Positions 13,756-24,372 of a stretch of 64,000 nucleotides of DNA are shown here, in pieces. The position numbers and the translations under genes are program-made. The DNA is taken from positions 16,381,501-16,445,500 of the forward strand of contig CM050656.1 in NCBI GenBank assembly GCA_027574665.1, written 5' to 3'. The DNA comes from Rhynochetos jubatus (lineage: Eukaryota; Chordata; Aves; Eurypygiformes; Rhynochetidae). Position 1 is the stretch's first letter. Each line of letters opens with the position of its first letter. Under the pieces are notes generated by a model, which did not search any database, was not told the origin of the DNA, and saw only the letters and a list, made by a program, of their open reading frames with translations.

Positions 13756-15421
13756 ATATCTTCTAACAATCCTTTTTGATAACCTCTTTTCACTTGTTCA
13801 CTTCTGTGATCTTGGAGAGTGGATATTTCCGCTTCTTGTTTTTGGCACCTGATTCAAGTGTCTAGGTTAGTCACTTGAGTGCATTCAGAGCTCTGAATTT
13901 TGGTGGGCAGAGTTGTTCTGCGGCAGTTCCTGCATCTCTCCATAGACTCTAGAGGGCTGGCAGACTAACTTACGTAATGTGATGTGAATTTTTTTAATTA
14001 CCCTCTTTCAGATCAGGGAAATAAATGGTTTAGTTGAAGATTTATGTGAAAGACAACAGTAGTGTAAAGGCTCAGAACCATGGGAGAGTGACGAGTACAC
14101 CATCATATGAGGTGGCTTTGTTTACTGGAGAAAAAAGCCAAGGTCAGAGAAGATAATGGTCTCTTGGAAGGATTCCCTGGATGCCCAGAAACTTGTGGTG
14201 AGCTACAGGGGAGCACGGCTGTACAGTTTCAGAGGGCTCTTCCAGTCCCGGAAAGTTCACCAGGCAGGGAAGTAAGCATCTTGTTCATGTCTAAGTATTT
14301 CTTACAGTGCTGTGTGAAAGGTGGCATAGCGTTACTCTGCCATAAAGTGTTTGGTTATACGTGGTACATAATACATCTCTGCCTGTTTGTGACCCCTGAT
14401 AAGGCAAACAGATCTCCATGGTCTTCACTAGCTCTTGTTTCTGGCAGCAGATCCTTGAACCTGGTGGAATGTTGTGGAAGTCGGCGATGATCTTACAGCA
14501 AAGCAGGTGAAAGGCTGGAAGGTGTAAGGTAGAAAAGGACCCGTAATGCCATCCAGGGAGGGCTGCAGCAGCTGACCCTGACTGGGGAGAGCAGCCTGGT
14601 CACCAGGACGGTAGCAGGTGCTCATCCAGATTTGCAAACCAGTGTGTAAAATGTAAGCATTCAAAATGTGAAACAAACTCTGAAGAGGTACTGGAGAAAG
14701 AAGTTACATTTCCAGAGTGTATCCAGAGCCTGAAAGCAAAGGGTGTTTCTGTGCTTTGCATAGGGTCTAAAAATATAAACTGTTGTGTTGACTGAGGCTG
14801 ATTACAAGAAGTCTAGAAGGGCCTAGAAGGCCTAAGCCTAGGAGTCCTCTAGGATAAGAAGTCTAGGAGGAATGTACCCAAATCTGTAAAGTCTGCCCCT
14901 TGGTATTTTTATTGTTTTATCATTATCGTAGGCAGTTTGTTATCATGAGGTTTTTTTCTGAAGCACAGAGCTGTTATGAAATAGTTATGTAATGTCCAAG
15001 GATGGATATCTGCTGACATTTGAAAACTATTCAGTGAGAAGTATGGTGGTGAAAAATGGGAGGTATGTCTTTAACACGTGTTGACTGTAAGACAGGAGAC
15101 AGATTGTGGAAAAGTTATTTCAATCTTTCTCAAGAATAGCCTAAATTTTTAAGAAGCCACATCTTAAATGTGCAGAGGATATACTGGGAAACCTGCCTAA
15201 TGTATGTGTTTCCATTTTCGGCATAATGAATATTTAGTATTGCCCATTGTAAGCATGCAAAATTACATAATTTGCAAATTTATGTAATTTAATGTTATAT
15301 ACAGCTTTCAATTTATTTCCTCTGGTTTGCACCACTGAAAATGTTGATTTCTAGACTTATTCTACATTTGAAAATACTTGAATTTTCTTGTGAATGGAAA
15401 ACCTTTCTTATGCAATTCCAG
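13756..15421. other. Noncoding DNA after the LTR copies
   Basis: It holds the CTAG-rich mini-repeat near 14.8 kb and a 127-codon plus frame (14107-14490) that I judge to be chance. No other structure was seen. Confidence 0.5.
14805..14870. repeat. Short degenerate repeat of an AGAAGTCTAGGAGG-like unit
   Basis: Units AAGAAGTCTAGAAGG, GCCTAGAAGGCC, CCTAGGAGTCC and AAGAAGTCTAGGAGG follow each other within 66 bp. The CTAG core occurs five times, with local palindromes. It looks like a small minisatellite or slippage product. Confidence 0.5.
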
Positions 15422-15598
15422 GAGACTTTTGTGCTGGGTTTTACATAAGCAAAGTCTGGAGCTGGTGACCTTGACTCTGGTTCCACCTGTCTTTGGAGCT
15501 GGGAGAGTGAGCATGCTGCTAGATAAGGATCTGCCAGCACCGGTTGTTTTTGGTACATTATTCCTGAAAAAGTTAAATACATTTGGTTCATTCTTGGA
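15422..15598 (+). other. Candidate spliceable open segment upstream of the Cbeta2 exon
   Basis: A 177-bp segment (59 codons, symmetric phase 2-2) lies between acceptor CTTATGCAATTCCAG and donor GGA|GTAAGT (15599). It is open in one plus frame and richer in GC than the AT-rich flanks. The peptide includes LVPPVFGAGRVSMLLDKDL and is not recognised. The opposite strand is also open over it, as part of a 226-codon frame at 15362-16042 that begins inside a CR1 copy. It could be an exonised segment, an old coding fragment or coincidence. Confidence 0.22.
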
Positions 15599-15965
15599 GT
15601 AAGTAGAACCCAGTTTGCATAAGTATAAGGCAGTCATGTTTATATGTACGTTGCAATTAACTTCTTCACTATGATTTTTCTCAAAGGAGGAAAGCAATAC
15701 TTCCCTACACACACACCCCCCCAAATAAAATAATAGTTTATTCAGTTGTTTCTGCAAGTAACCTGTTTGCTTAGGTGGTTTAGTTGAAAACATGAGATTA
15801 CTAATGATTAGATTACAGCTGATTATGTTTGCTATGATGATGGTAGTACTCTGTCTTAATAACAGGAGAACAACTGCAGAATAGACACTTTTTTTATGCA
15901 TGGTTGTGGTATATTTAAAAAAAAAAAAAATCTGCCTTCTGATCTGAGGGTGAATTGAGAGAAGA

Positions 15966-16183
15966 TACAGGAAAGAAATTCTGTACCTTGAGGGTGGTGA
16001 GGCACTGGGACAGGTTGCCCAGAGAAGCTGTGGGTGCCCCATCCCTGGCTGTCTGCAGGGCCAGGCTGGATGAGGGTTGGAGCAACCTGGTCTAGTGGAG
16101 GGTGTCCCTGCCCATGGCAGGGGGGTTGGAACTAGATGGTGGTTAAGGTCCCTTCCAACCCAAACTGTTCTATGATTCTTTGT
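15966..16183 (+). mobile_element. CR1 LINE 3' end, plus orientation
   Basis: It runs from GAGGGTGGTGAGGCACTGGG through CAGGTTGCCCAGAGAAGCTG to GGTCCCTTCCAACCCAAACT and TTCTATGATTCT. It is 5'-truncated and about 390 bp upstream of the Cbeta2 exon. It accounts for the start of a long minus-strand open frame in this area. Confidence 0.93.
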
Positions 16184-16296
16184 TCTTCACTTCTCAACAA
16201 GTTGTTTATAGTGTAACATTTAACATAAAATCTGTATTTAAATATAAAACGTGATCCATTAAAAGGCTGTGAAAGCACGTTAGAGCAATTATGCCT

Positions 16297-16360
16297 TAAA
16301 AAAACAACAACAACAAACAAAACAACAAAAAAAAAACCCCAAACAAACAAAAAACCCTAA
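16297..16360. repeat. A-rich low-complexity tract
   Basis: (CAA)n and poly(A) mix upstream of the Cbeta2 exon. It produces poly-Phe/Val open frames on the minus strand that are not genes. Confidence 0.8.
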
Positions 16361-16409
16361 CACTTTACGGTTGACATGAAGAAAAAGTTTTAGCAGTATA
16401 AACCAGTAC

Positions 16410-16569
16410 TTTATAGAGCTTTCCTTAACAGGAAGTAGAAGAGAGTAGTGGTTAGAGAGCAGAGCATACAGGAAGCTTGACACATGCACAGCTCTGAGCG
16501 ACTCTGGGTTGACCAGCTCCCTCCAGATATTTTCTCTTTTGCTTTTGTGAAAGTCACGGGTGTTTGTAG
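16410..16569 (+). promoter_or_regulatory. PRKACB: Putative core promoter and 5' UTR of the Cbeta2 exon
   Basis: Directly upstream of the Cbeta2 start codon are a TATA-like TTTATAGA (16410-16417) and two ETS-type motifs, AGGAAGT (16430-16436) and ACAGGAAGC (16468-16476). There is no CpG island. An ETS-rich, TATA-like promoter would suit a tissue-restricted isoform, but this is inference. The sequence just before the ATG (GTGTTTGTAG) also resembles a splice acceptor, so part of the 5' UTR might lie in an upstream exon. Confidence 0.3.
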
Positions 16570-16756
16570 ATGGCTGCTCAGAAGGAGTTACCGTGTAACC
16601 AGTGCACAGGGACAGCCACAGCACTGCAGAGGCTGGAAGGTTTCGCTAATCGTCTTTTCCATAGGCATTCAAAGAATGGTGCGCACGAACAGAGAGCGGC
16701 TCTGGAAAATGAGAGCCAACATTGCTCTGAACTTGCTGTCCTGTGGGACAAATCAA
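16570..16756 (+). CDS. PRKACB: PRKACB exon 1, Cbeta2-specific N-terminus (residues 1-62 plus first base of codon 63)
   Basis: This alternative first exon replaces the short myristoylated Cbeta1 N-terminus with a 62-residue extension. It starts MAAQKELPCNQ and contains GFANRLFHRHSK, closely matching the human Cbeta2 N-terminus as I know it (human MAAYREPPCNQ, GFASRLFHRHSK), with the same length and no indel. The final base A joins TG of exon 2 to give Met63, as in human Cbeta2 (...WDxSMKEFLAK). The donor is A|GTAAGT at 16757. There is no Gly after the initiator Met, so this form cannot be N-myristoylated in the usual way. Human Cbeta2 is reported mainly from lymphoid and neural tissue; bird expression is inferred. 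An overlapping frame starting at 16484 is a shadow. Confidence 0.93.
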
Positions 16757-19700
16757 GTAAGTGTGGGGGGTTGTTTGTTTTATACCTACTCGCTCTTCAG
16801 TTTGCTTAGGAAGTGAAGAACTTGAATGTCCATAATCAAATATGAACACTCGTCTGCGATACGTTGCAGGGGCGATTGTACAGTTCATCACCCAAAGGTA
16901 TTAATTTGGAGAATAGCATATTGCATCATGCAGGGGGGAGGTGGGGGTCTGGTTCATGCACTGATGGCTGGCAGGAGAATTTATCCCTTGTCCCTTCTTT
17001 TCTCTTAAAGCACAGTTGACTTGTTTTGGCAAGCCCCCACCCCAATTTTTACTTCTAAATTACTTCCTTTATTTTCAGTTTAAATCAGGTAGTTCAGCAG
17101 AAACAGAAAACTCATTAAAGATGGTAATGTTAAAACTTTGGAACAGTCAGACATTGCTGCACAGATTAAACTTGTAATTATAGGGCTTTTTATCATCCAT
17201 TTTATTTTAAGGTACATATACATCAGAACGCTCTATACAGTGGTAAACAATATAAAATTGTGTTTGCTTTTAACTGTTACATATTAATTTAGTGCAGGAA
17301 TGCTTGCTATCATTAGCTTTGATTTCCTAATCAGTGAACAGTTTATAGTATTGTTTTTATGGATTACAACTTTCCATGGTTGCATTTTAGGTAGTAAAAG
17401 AGGGAGATTTAAAAAAAAAAAATCACAGTCTAAGTAAATAGACAGTTAATGTTTTTTCTTATAAAGCCATGCATCATTTTGCAAAGCAATTATTGTCTCT
17501 GTGGTTAAATACTCACTTTAAAGTGTTACACCATGGTAACTGATGATAATTTTGTTCCAGATTTCAGGTTCATTGATGGATTTGAGATAGCACAATTATT
17601 TCAGTTGAAAATAGGCCATATTGGAAATGCTTAGCATCACAGTGTTACCATGAAGAAAAGCAGTATTTACGCGTCTCCCTTCTTGCAATTTAAATATTAC
17701 AGGAGTAGGGAGTCAATCCGTTCTCAGAGGATAAGCAGTAAACATGGAAACAAAAAGGTGTTAATGCCTTGACCTAAAATAAATTAAATCTAAATGAGAC
17801 GGCGAAGGATCGACTAGTTTTGTTGGGAAGATAAATGATGAAAGTGCATAAATTCTGAGCTTCCACTTCTCCAAAATATTTTCAGTTTGGTAAAAATAGA
17901 TGCATACTTGTGTTTATGTAGAAGCTCTTTTTTATGTAAATAGGTATTTGAAAAAATAACACTGAAGCATTTTTGTTTATACAAAATGAAGGAAAAAAAA
18001 TGGTGTTGACCTACTGACACTTACAAATTGTGACCTGTTTGTGTACAAGTCTCTACTGTGGGTTTTTTCCCCTCTATTTAAGGCAGGCTTCCTCGTATGA
18101 CATGCTTGATGAGGAAATGGGCTGTCGTGTCTCTTGATGATAAACATGGTGAAAATGGCTGTTCCGCAAATGCTATTTTAAGTCATTATTAAGCACAGTG
18201 GTTGCATGCAATTTTTCTGAGCCAAAGTTACTGAGCTGATAGCTGAATGGTGGCTGATTGTGTAGTTTTGGCTTCAGGGGGAAATTTTGAATCTTTATCC
18301 TGAATGTTTACTCTCAATTTGTAGATTATTTTTAAAAAATAATAAATAAAAATATTGTAGGTAAATACGGACTGAGTCTGTGTTTCAAGATTCTCATTTC
18401 ACTACTACTGTAGCCGAAGGAGTTATAGAGAAGATGAGGAGTACAGTGGAGGGACTATTTCTGCCTACTACTGACTCCTAATTATGTCTTCAGGAAAATA
18501 TATCATCTGTGAAAATTCTTTGTGAAAAATGAAACACCTGGGGAGGGCGGTTGGGTTGGTTTGGTGTTTTTTAACCTGAACGTTCAGTGTCATAGAATTG
18601 CAGGGGGGGGCGGTCACGGAATTCAGGTTGTAGATTAATTTCAGACAGTTTAATGAATAAGCCGTGGTTTAGAAACATACTGGTGTCTGCCTTGTAAGGA
18701 TAATTGAATATTCTCAACTGCCCATATCACTGCAACTTAGGAAATGTTGGGGTAAGGTTTTAGGTGAAGCTGCATAGCAGACAGCAGGAATTACTCTTGG
18801 AAGTTCATGGCAAAAGCACTCTTTAATTCCTGAAAAAAGTTTGGAAAGTGACTTATCAGAATTTTTGTTGCTTTAGTTTTGAGGTGGAATGCATTTGAAA
18901 AAAGTGAATGTATTTATACTTTCTGCTGTAATGAAATACTGTAAGAGCTCTGTTTCTGTGTGTGTCCTTTTAGAAGCAGTTAGGCTGAAGCCATGGGTTT
19001 GCTGAAGGGGAAGGAGGTGCTGCTTAGATGGACTTTGTGTTATCAGTCTGCTGTTGTGGGTTTGAGTCATTTGTCGTGTGGTCTATGGCTCTAGGGGTTT
19101 TTTAGTGGTTGATTTTAATGTTTAACATCTTCGCTTCATTATTTTGATGTGTAAAGTATACAGTTTGTCTAACGTGCCTTGGATTCTTGGTTACTGCATG
19201 AACTGAATGAATGTGTTTTGTAAAATCCTCAGAATCCAGCAGGGCAGAGGTTGCTCAGGGCACCCTTCGCCTTGGACTCTGTTTTAAAAAGCTGACTGAG
19301 CGCACGTGTGATTGTGCAGCCTGCCCTGGTAACCGGGTCAGTTGTGTTGCCCAGCCAAAGGATGAAAGGGATGTGATAGTAGTCATCAGAACCACGTATT
19401 TCATTCTTAGTTTAGCCATCCTGACTGTGATCACTTGCACTATGTTTTGATTTTGCACTATGTTTTGGTTTTTGTTTTGTTTTCACAGTTGATGTTGCTT
19501 TGTGAAAAATTGAAGTGTGAAAGGAAAGGAGAATGAGGCTGCTTGGCTTTGAATGCAGAGGCAGTAAGATCAGTGTGAATCTCTTATTCTTGAACTGATA
19601 CAAATATTTTCCAAATCTGTGCATAGTAAGAGAACACATTAACAACTTGGATAAGTGAAGTGGTCAGGAGAGTCACCGCTGGTGCATCTCTGTCATCTTC

Positions 19701-21424
19701 ATAGTCTGAATTGCAAGTGGATGGATAGTCAGAGGAATTATTTGGTCTCTAACTGATTCAAAAGACCAGTATATTTTTAAATACCGTGGAATGACTTAAA
19801 GATTTAGCTGAATAATTACTCTCTGTATGTGTACAGAAAAATAGATGTAAAATATGAAATAATGTATAGAGTACGTTGTGTGAATTGATTAAAGCTTTAG
19901 AATAACTACTAGTTGGGTGCAAGTCAACAGATAATTCTGGTCTAAGGTTGCCATGGAAACAACCAGTGCTTGATATAATTGAGAACATCTTAAAACCTCC
20001 TGGTGTTTGCATGCTTTTTTCCCCCTGCCATTTTGAGTTGCTTTAGACATGAATAGGTAGCGTTGGTCAGAACAGAAGTAGTTAATGAACAAACCCAAAT
20101 ACCCGTGTCCTGAATATTGATTTTGTTCTACTACTGGTATCTTGTGCTTCATAGTTCTTTGCATCACAAGGAGCTCCTAAGGAAGAGCAGCCCTCTGGAT
20201 TCTGTGTGCTCTCTCTTTCCAGTTAGTGTATGAGTGTGTTTAGAGATTGAAGCACGGATTTGGTAGAGATTAACATACTTCATTGACTGTTGGATTAATA
20301 TTAGGAGCAATATGTTTCTGAAAACTAGCTTTTCAGCATGAATGGTAAGTCTTTTCTATTACCTTTGACCCTATATTTTTGTTCCATCCTCACAATCAGG
20401 AAAAATCTGCCAGGTCTCCCTTTCTTGTCTGCATAGCTGCATCGGCTCCTGATCTCTTTGTTTTTGTAATCGACTCTCTGTGGGTTTCTGTTAAAAATTA
20501 CTAGTCTTAAATATTTGCAGGTTTTATTAAACATTTTGCTTTGCATAACTGGTATTTAATATTTGAAATATTATTTTAAAGCTTTCTTTTAGAAATATCT
20601 GTTAAATTGTTAAGACACAGAATCTGATTTGGGAAATTTTATAATTGCATGGTTTGCATGTCGGTTCACTTAATTTGCTGTGGCATTCTTAATAAATTAT
20701 TTTATGTGAATTGATACCAGGCAGAGAGGTCTTCTGAAATTTATTATAGTCATTGTCTAAAAATTCTAAACTAGCTTTTGTTGTTTTGCATCTGAACCAT
20801 CTTATTTTCCTATGGTTTTTATTCTTTCTAAATGATGGGATAGGAAAAGAGTTGAGGTCATTCATGGAAGTAGGGGAGGGGAATCTTATTTGAAATGAAG
20901 TACTATAATAGATCTAGTACACTTATCAGGCAGGTATTTGCTTTCTAAAACCACTGTGACTACTTATTATAAGGAACTTTGAATTTAATGGACTTATTCC
21001 AAGTAACAATATAATACTTCACAGTATTGAAAGTTGCATCAAAATATATAAACTATACATTTATTTCCTTAGAAACAGATACGCTTTGCAAATTGTTTGC
21101 AAAAAGCCCAAATGTGTTAGTTTCTTAAATGATGCCTTTTTGTTTCAAGCAGATAGTCTGAAGCTTTGGAAAATGACTTGAGACTATTAGATTGCTTGAA
21201 AAGAGAAAAAAAAAAAAAAAAACAAACAACAAAACCAGACCAGAAAATCACATATATGGGGTTTGTGTGTGTGGTTTTGCTTTATCCTACAAATGTGAAG
21301 GACCGTTTTTACGAAGGTTTCAGTTTTGTACATGGCATGAGACATAAAGAGTGGGAGGAGCCATCCCACTGCCTTATCTAATACCAGCTTATATACACTT
21401 ACACAAATGCCTTGAGGTCATCTT

Positions 21425-21850
21425 CCCCGGGATGCTCCGCGTGGCTGTCGTTTCCTTGGTGTACGAAGTGTCACAGCCGGGACAGTTAGAAGTCAGGGTT
21501 TCAGAACTTTGTGCGCTATGGAGATCTGTGTTAAACCCTCACGCGGGCTGTGCCTGATGGAAGCGGCCCGGCCTCCCGTGTGCGCCCCTCGCAGCCCTGC
21601 GGGGATGCTGGCGGCGGGGAGCCGGTGTGGCCTCGCCGGCTCACAGCCGGCCTGCGCTCCTGCCGCGGGGAGGGGGCGTCAGCCTGACCTTCCCCACCGC
21701 CCCTGCTCAGCCCCTGCGCAGTGAGGGTGCACCTCGGCCTGGCGCCGCCGTGCGCTGCTGAGCGAGAGGTCTCGCGGGGGGTCGGAAAGGCTGTGCCTTG
21801 CACCAGCTCCCGGGCTGGGCTTTCACCGCTTTTTTCTGTCGCTCCCACAG
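21425..21850. promoter_or_regulatory. CpG island inside PRKACB intron 1
   Basis: About 0.4 kb of GC-rich, CpG-dense sequence sits in an AT-rich intron, 4.7 kb after the Cbeta2 exon and 11.3 kb before exon 2. It contains GC-box-like GAGGGGGCGTCAG (with a half CRE, CGTCA) and possible donors downstream (GCA|GTGAGG at 21720, CAG|GTAACT at 22199, CAG|GTGAGG at 22220). No Cbeta1-type start (MGNAATAKK) is encoded here. It may be an alternative PRKACB promoter with a noncoding first exon, a lncRNA promoter or an enhancer. Open frames in it on both strands are explained by high GC. Confidence 0.55.
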
Positions 21851-23138
21851 TTAGCTCGTAGCTCCCACGGGAATGAAGGTTTGTGGAAGTCAGCTCTATG
21901 GATTTTTCTTCTTGCTGCTTGAATGTGTTCGGTTCGGGTTTTTTTATTGTGTAAAACGAGGTTACAGGTGCTGTGTTGGTGATTTTGGGTTTGGTTTTGA
22001 GTTCGTTTGGGTGGGGGAGGGGTGTGTTTTGTTTTCTTTTCCCTGGGGCTTTGCTCTGCAATTTCCATCTGCAGATTTCATTCCTGTTGACATCCAGGCC
22101 AGTTCCATTAAATATAGAAATAAATAGCTGCAGCTTCTACCAAGTGTCAGTTCCCAATCAAAAGGATCTATAAATGAGAAGATTTTGAGAAGGGGCAGGT
22201 AACTATCTCCTGCTCCATCAGGTGAGGAATAGGTTAAATCTTTGCTGTAAACATTTCCCCATTTAAACCACTTCTGCTTTTCCGTGCACCTTTGTGGCTG
22301 TCCTCACCGCCCTGTCAGTGGATACGATCAGATGCTGTCCTTGTGAAAGACTGCCAAGATGCAAGTGAAACCTGGATGAAAAAGTGATACCTTTTCTTCA
22401 AGTGCATGTACAACTGGCTTTTTCTTCTTCTTTCAGGAGAGCTCCAGTTATGATTTTTTAATCTGGAAAGACTTGAAAGAAGGGAAGCCTGGTTTTCAAT
22501 TTCTTTGGCTTAGTTAGGGTTTTTGTTTTGAACAACATTCTTGAACAGGTAAAACTGGCTTTAATAGCCTCAACTTCCACTTCTGAAAAGTGCTACTCTG
22601 CTAGATCTTCTGTTTCATTAGAAATAGGCTTAATACTCCCAAATAGCACCAAGTATGTGATGGGCGAGTACTTTCAAATACTGCAAATGGACGTGATTGC
22701 TGACACAGAAATTTATACTTGTAAAATAGTAGTTACCACGTGTGTGTGGAGACAGATGGAGCAGTGTGAGGACAAAGAGTATGAGCAATGCTGATAGACT
22801 GCTGAATTATTGTCCAGCTTTGTGTGCCCTAGAGAATAGGAGTGTTTCAGGAGTAAGGGTGAAGGGAAGTAGTGTAAATATCTTAGTTATGTGCATTGGG
22901 AACATCTTTTAATGGCAAGGGGCCACAAGTAGCAACTAATTATTCCTACTGCTGAAACGACTATAGAAAATGGAAGGATGCCATGAAATTTCCAGGTGCC
23001 AGAATTATGCATCTCATGGGACTAACGGCTTCTTCCTTTCAAAAATTCCTCAATGTTACCCGTTACCTTCTGAGAGCGGACTAGGATGATTTCTTAGGTG
23101 CTGACCTGGATTCATGTTTTGTTCTGATTCTTGTACAA

Positions 23139-23300
23139 AATATTTGAAAGAAAAAAAAGGCAACACAAGAGTTGCTTTGTTGATGTTCATAAAATGCAGC
23201 CATACAGTGAACAGTCCCTCAGGGTGTTTGGAGTATAAGCAAAAAAAAAATAGTAAAATTGGGGTTCCTTCCAAGGCGAAGGGTATTTGGTATGTTATCT
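23139..23300. repeat. Diverged direct repeat, copy A
   Basis: It shares an ordered series of matches with copy B about 1.07 kb downstream: AAATATTTGAAA, then CCATACAGTGAACAG, TAGTAAAA, TGGGTT-like, and GAAGGGTATTTG. Spacing is kept with small indels. It is either an old tandem duplication within intron 1 or two copies of an unrecognised interspersed repeat. Confidence 0.6.
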
Positions 23301-24206
23301 TGCGTCTCTTGAACTGTGACTTACTGCACTCCCTCTTGTTACAATTCTTACAGATATTTTGTTACCAGAAAGATTTTCTTCTTTCCTCGGTTTGTAGTTT
23401 CTGTCTCAAATTGTGTGTATAGTTATTTGTTGCTGGTTTCTCTAAGGGTTGCTGCTGGGACTGCAGTCGCAGGCCAGAGTTCGCAGTAGGAGTTGCCCAT
23501 CTTTAATTACTGAGGTTCTTACAGGGAGTTTTGCAACTTGAATGATGTTTTTAGTGTTTTCCTTTATTCATTCTGGTTGCTGACAGACACTTCAGTCCAT
23601 TAAGAATTCACGTTGTTTAGTTATTTCATTTAAATTTTTTGCAGGGTTTGCAGTTCTATTCTGTGCAAGTTTTATATCTGTCTCTTGTCCAAATGAGCAC
23701 TGACTTTAACCAGTTTCTCTCTTAAAGTCCCATTCTTTATCAGAATGGATAGTAAACACTCTTACCTACTTTTTGCCTGCCCTAATCCCCAGGCAAACAA
23801 AAACTGGTTGTTCACTCAATGTGTTGAATTGTGAAATGTGTTTGTTTACCTAAGACTTCCTTATTCAGGAAGTCAGTCTCTCTGCTATTTAAGGTTATAA
23901 ATGAACTTCTCCTGCTTGGCTAGTTACTGCAAGCAACCCTTTCCTGTAAATATTGAAAGCGTGTTCTGTGGGAGACATGTCAGTATAGCAATGTGTCAGA
24001 AGCTCAGATCTTGCAAAGTGTTGAAGAGCTATTTTGCTGATTTACCCTGACAGCCGTGAAGATGTGTCTTATTGATTCCAGCACAGTGGAATATGTGAGA
24101 ATTACATGAGAATTTGTGTAGTTTTGTTAATGTGAGGGCTGGATCAAGAAACATGAGTGCAGTTAAACCAAGATTGGCGTATCTACTATATCTTGATGCC
24201 TTGCAT

Positions 24207-24372
24207 GAAATATTTGAAAAAAGAAAAAGCGACTCAAGATTGATCTTTTCAAGTACCTTGTAACATGCATCCATACAGTGAACAGCCCCTGAAAGCTGTT
24301 CAGTGTGCAGAATAAAGAAGAAATGAGTTTAGTAAAACTTGGGTTACTTCTGAAGAAAAGGGTATTTGTGCA
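24207..24372. repeat. Diverged direct repeat, copy B
   Basis: Partner of copy A. Matching blocks are GAAATATTTGAAAA, CCATACAGTGAACAGCCCCT, TTAGTAAAACTTGGGTT and AAAAGGGTATTTG. Identity by eye is roughly 65-75 percent over 160 bp. Confidence 0.6.

Noticed and set aside
14107-14490. 127-codon plus frame after the LTR copies
   Set aside because: No recognisable domain, no retroviral motif, no supporting signals.
21425-21850. Cbeta1 first exon in the CpG island
   Set aside because: No ATG-GGN-AAY start or AKKG-type coding found in any frame.
21531-22061. 176-codon minus-strand frame over the intron 1 CpG island
   Set aside because: Low-complexity Pro/Arg/Gly content from GC-rich DNA followed by T-rich sequence; no family resemblance and no supporting splice sites.
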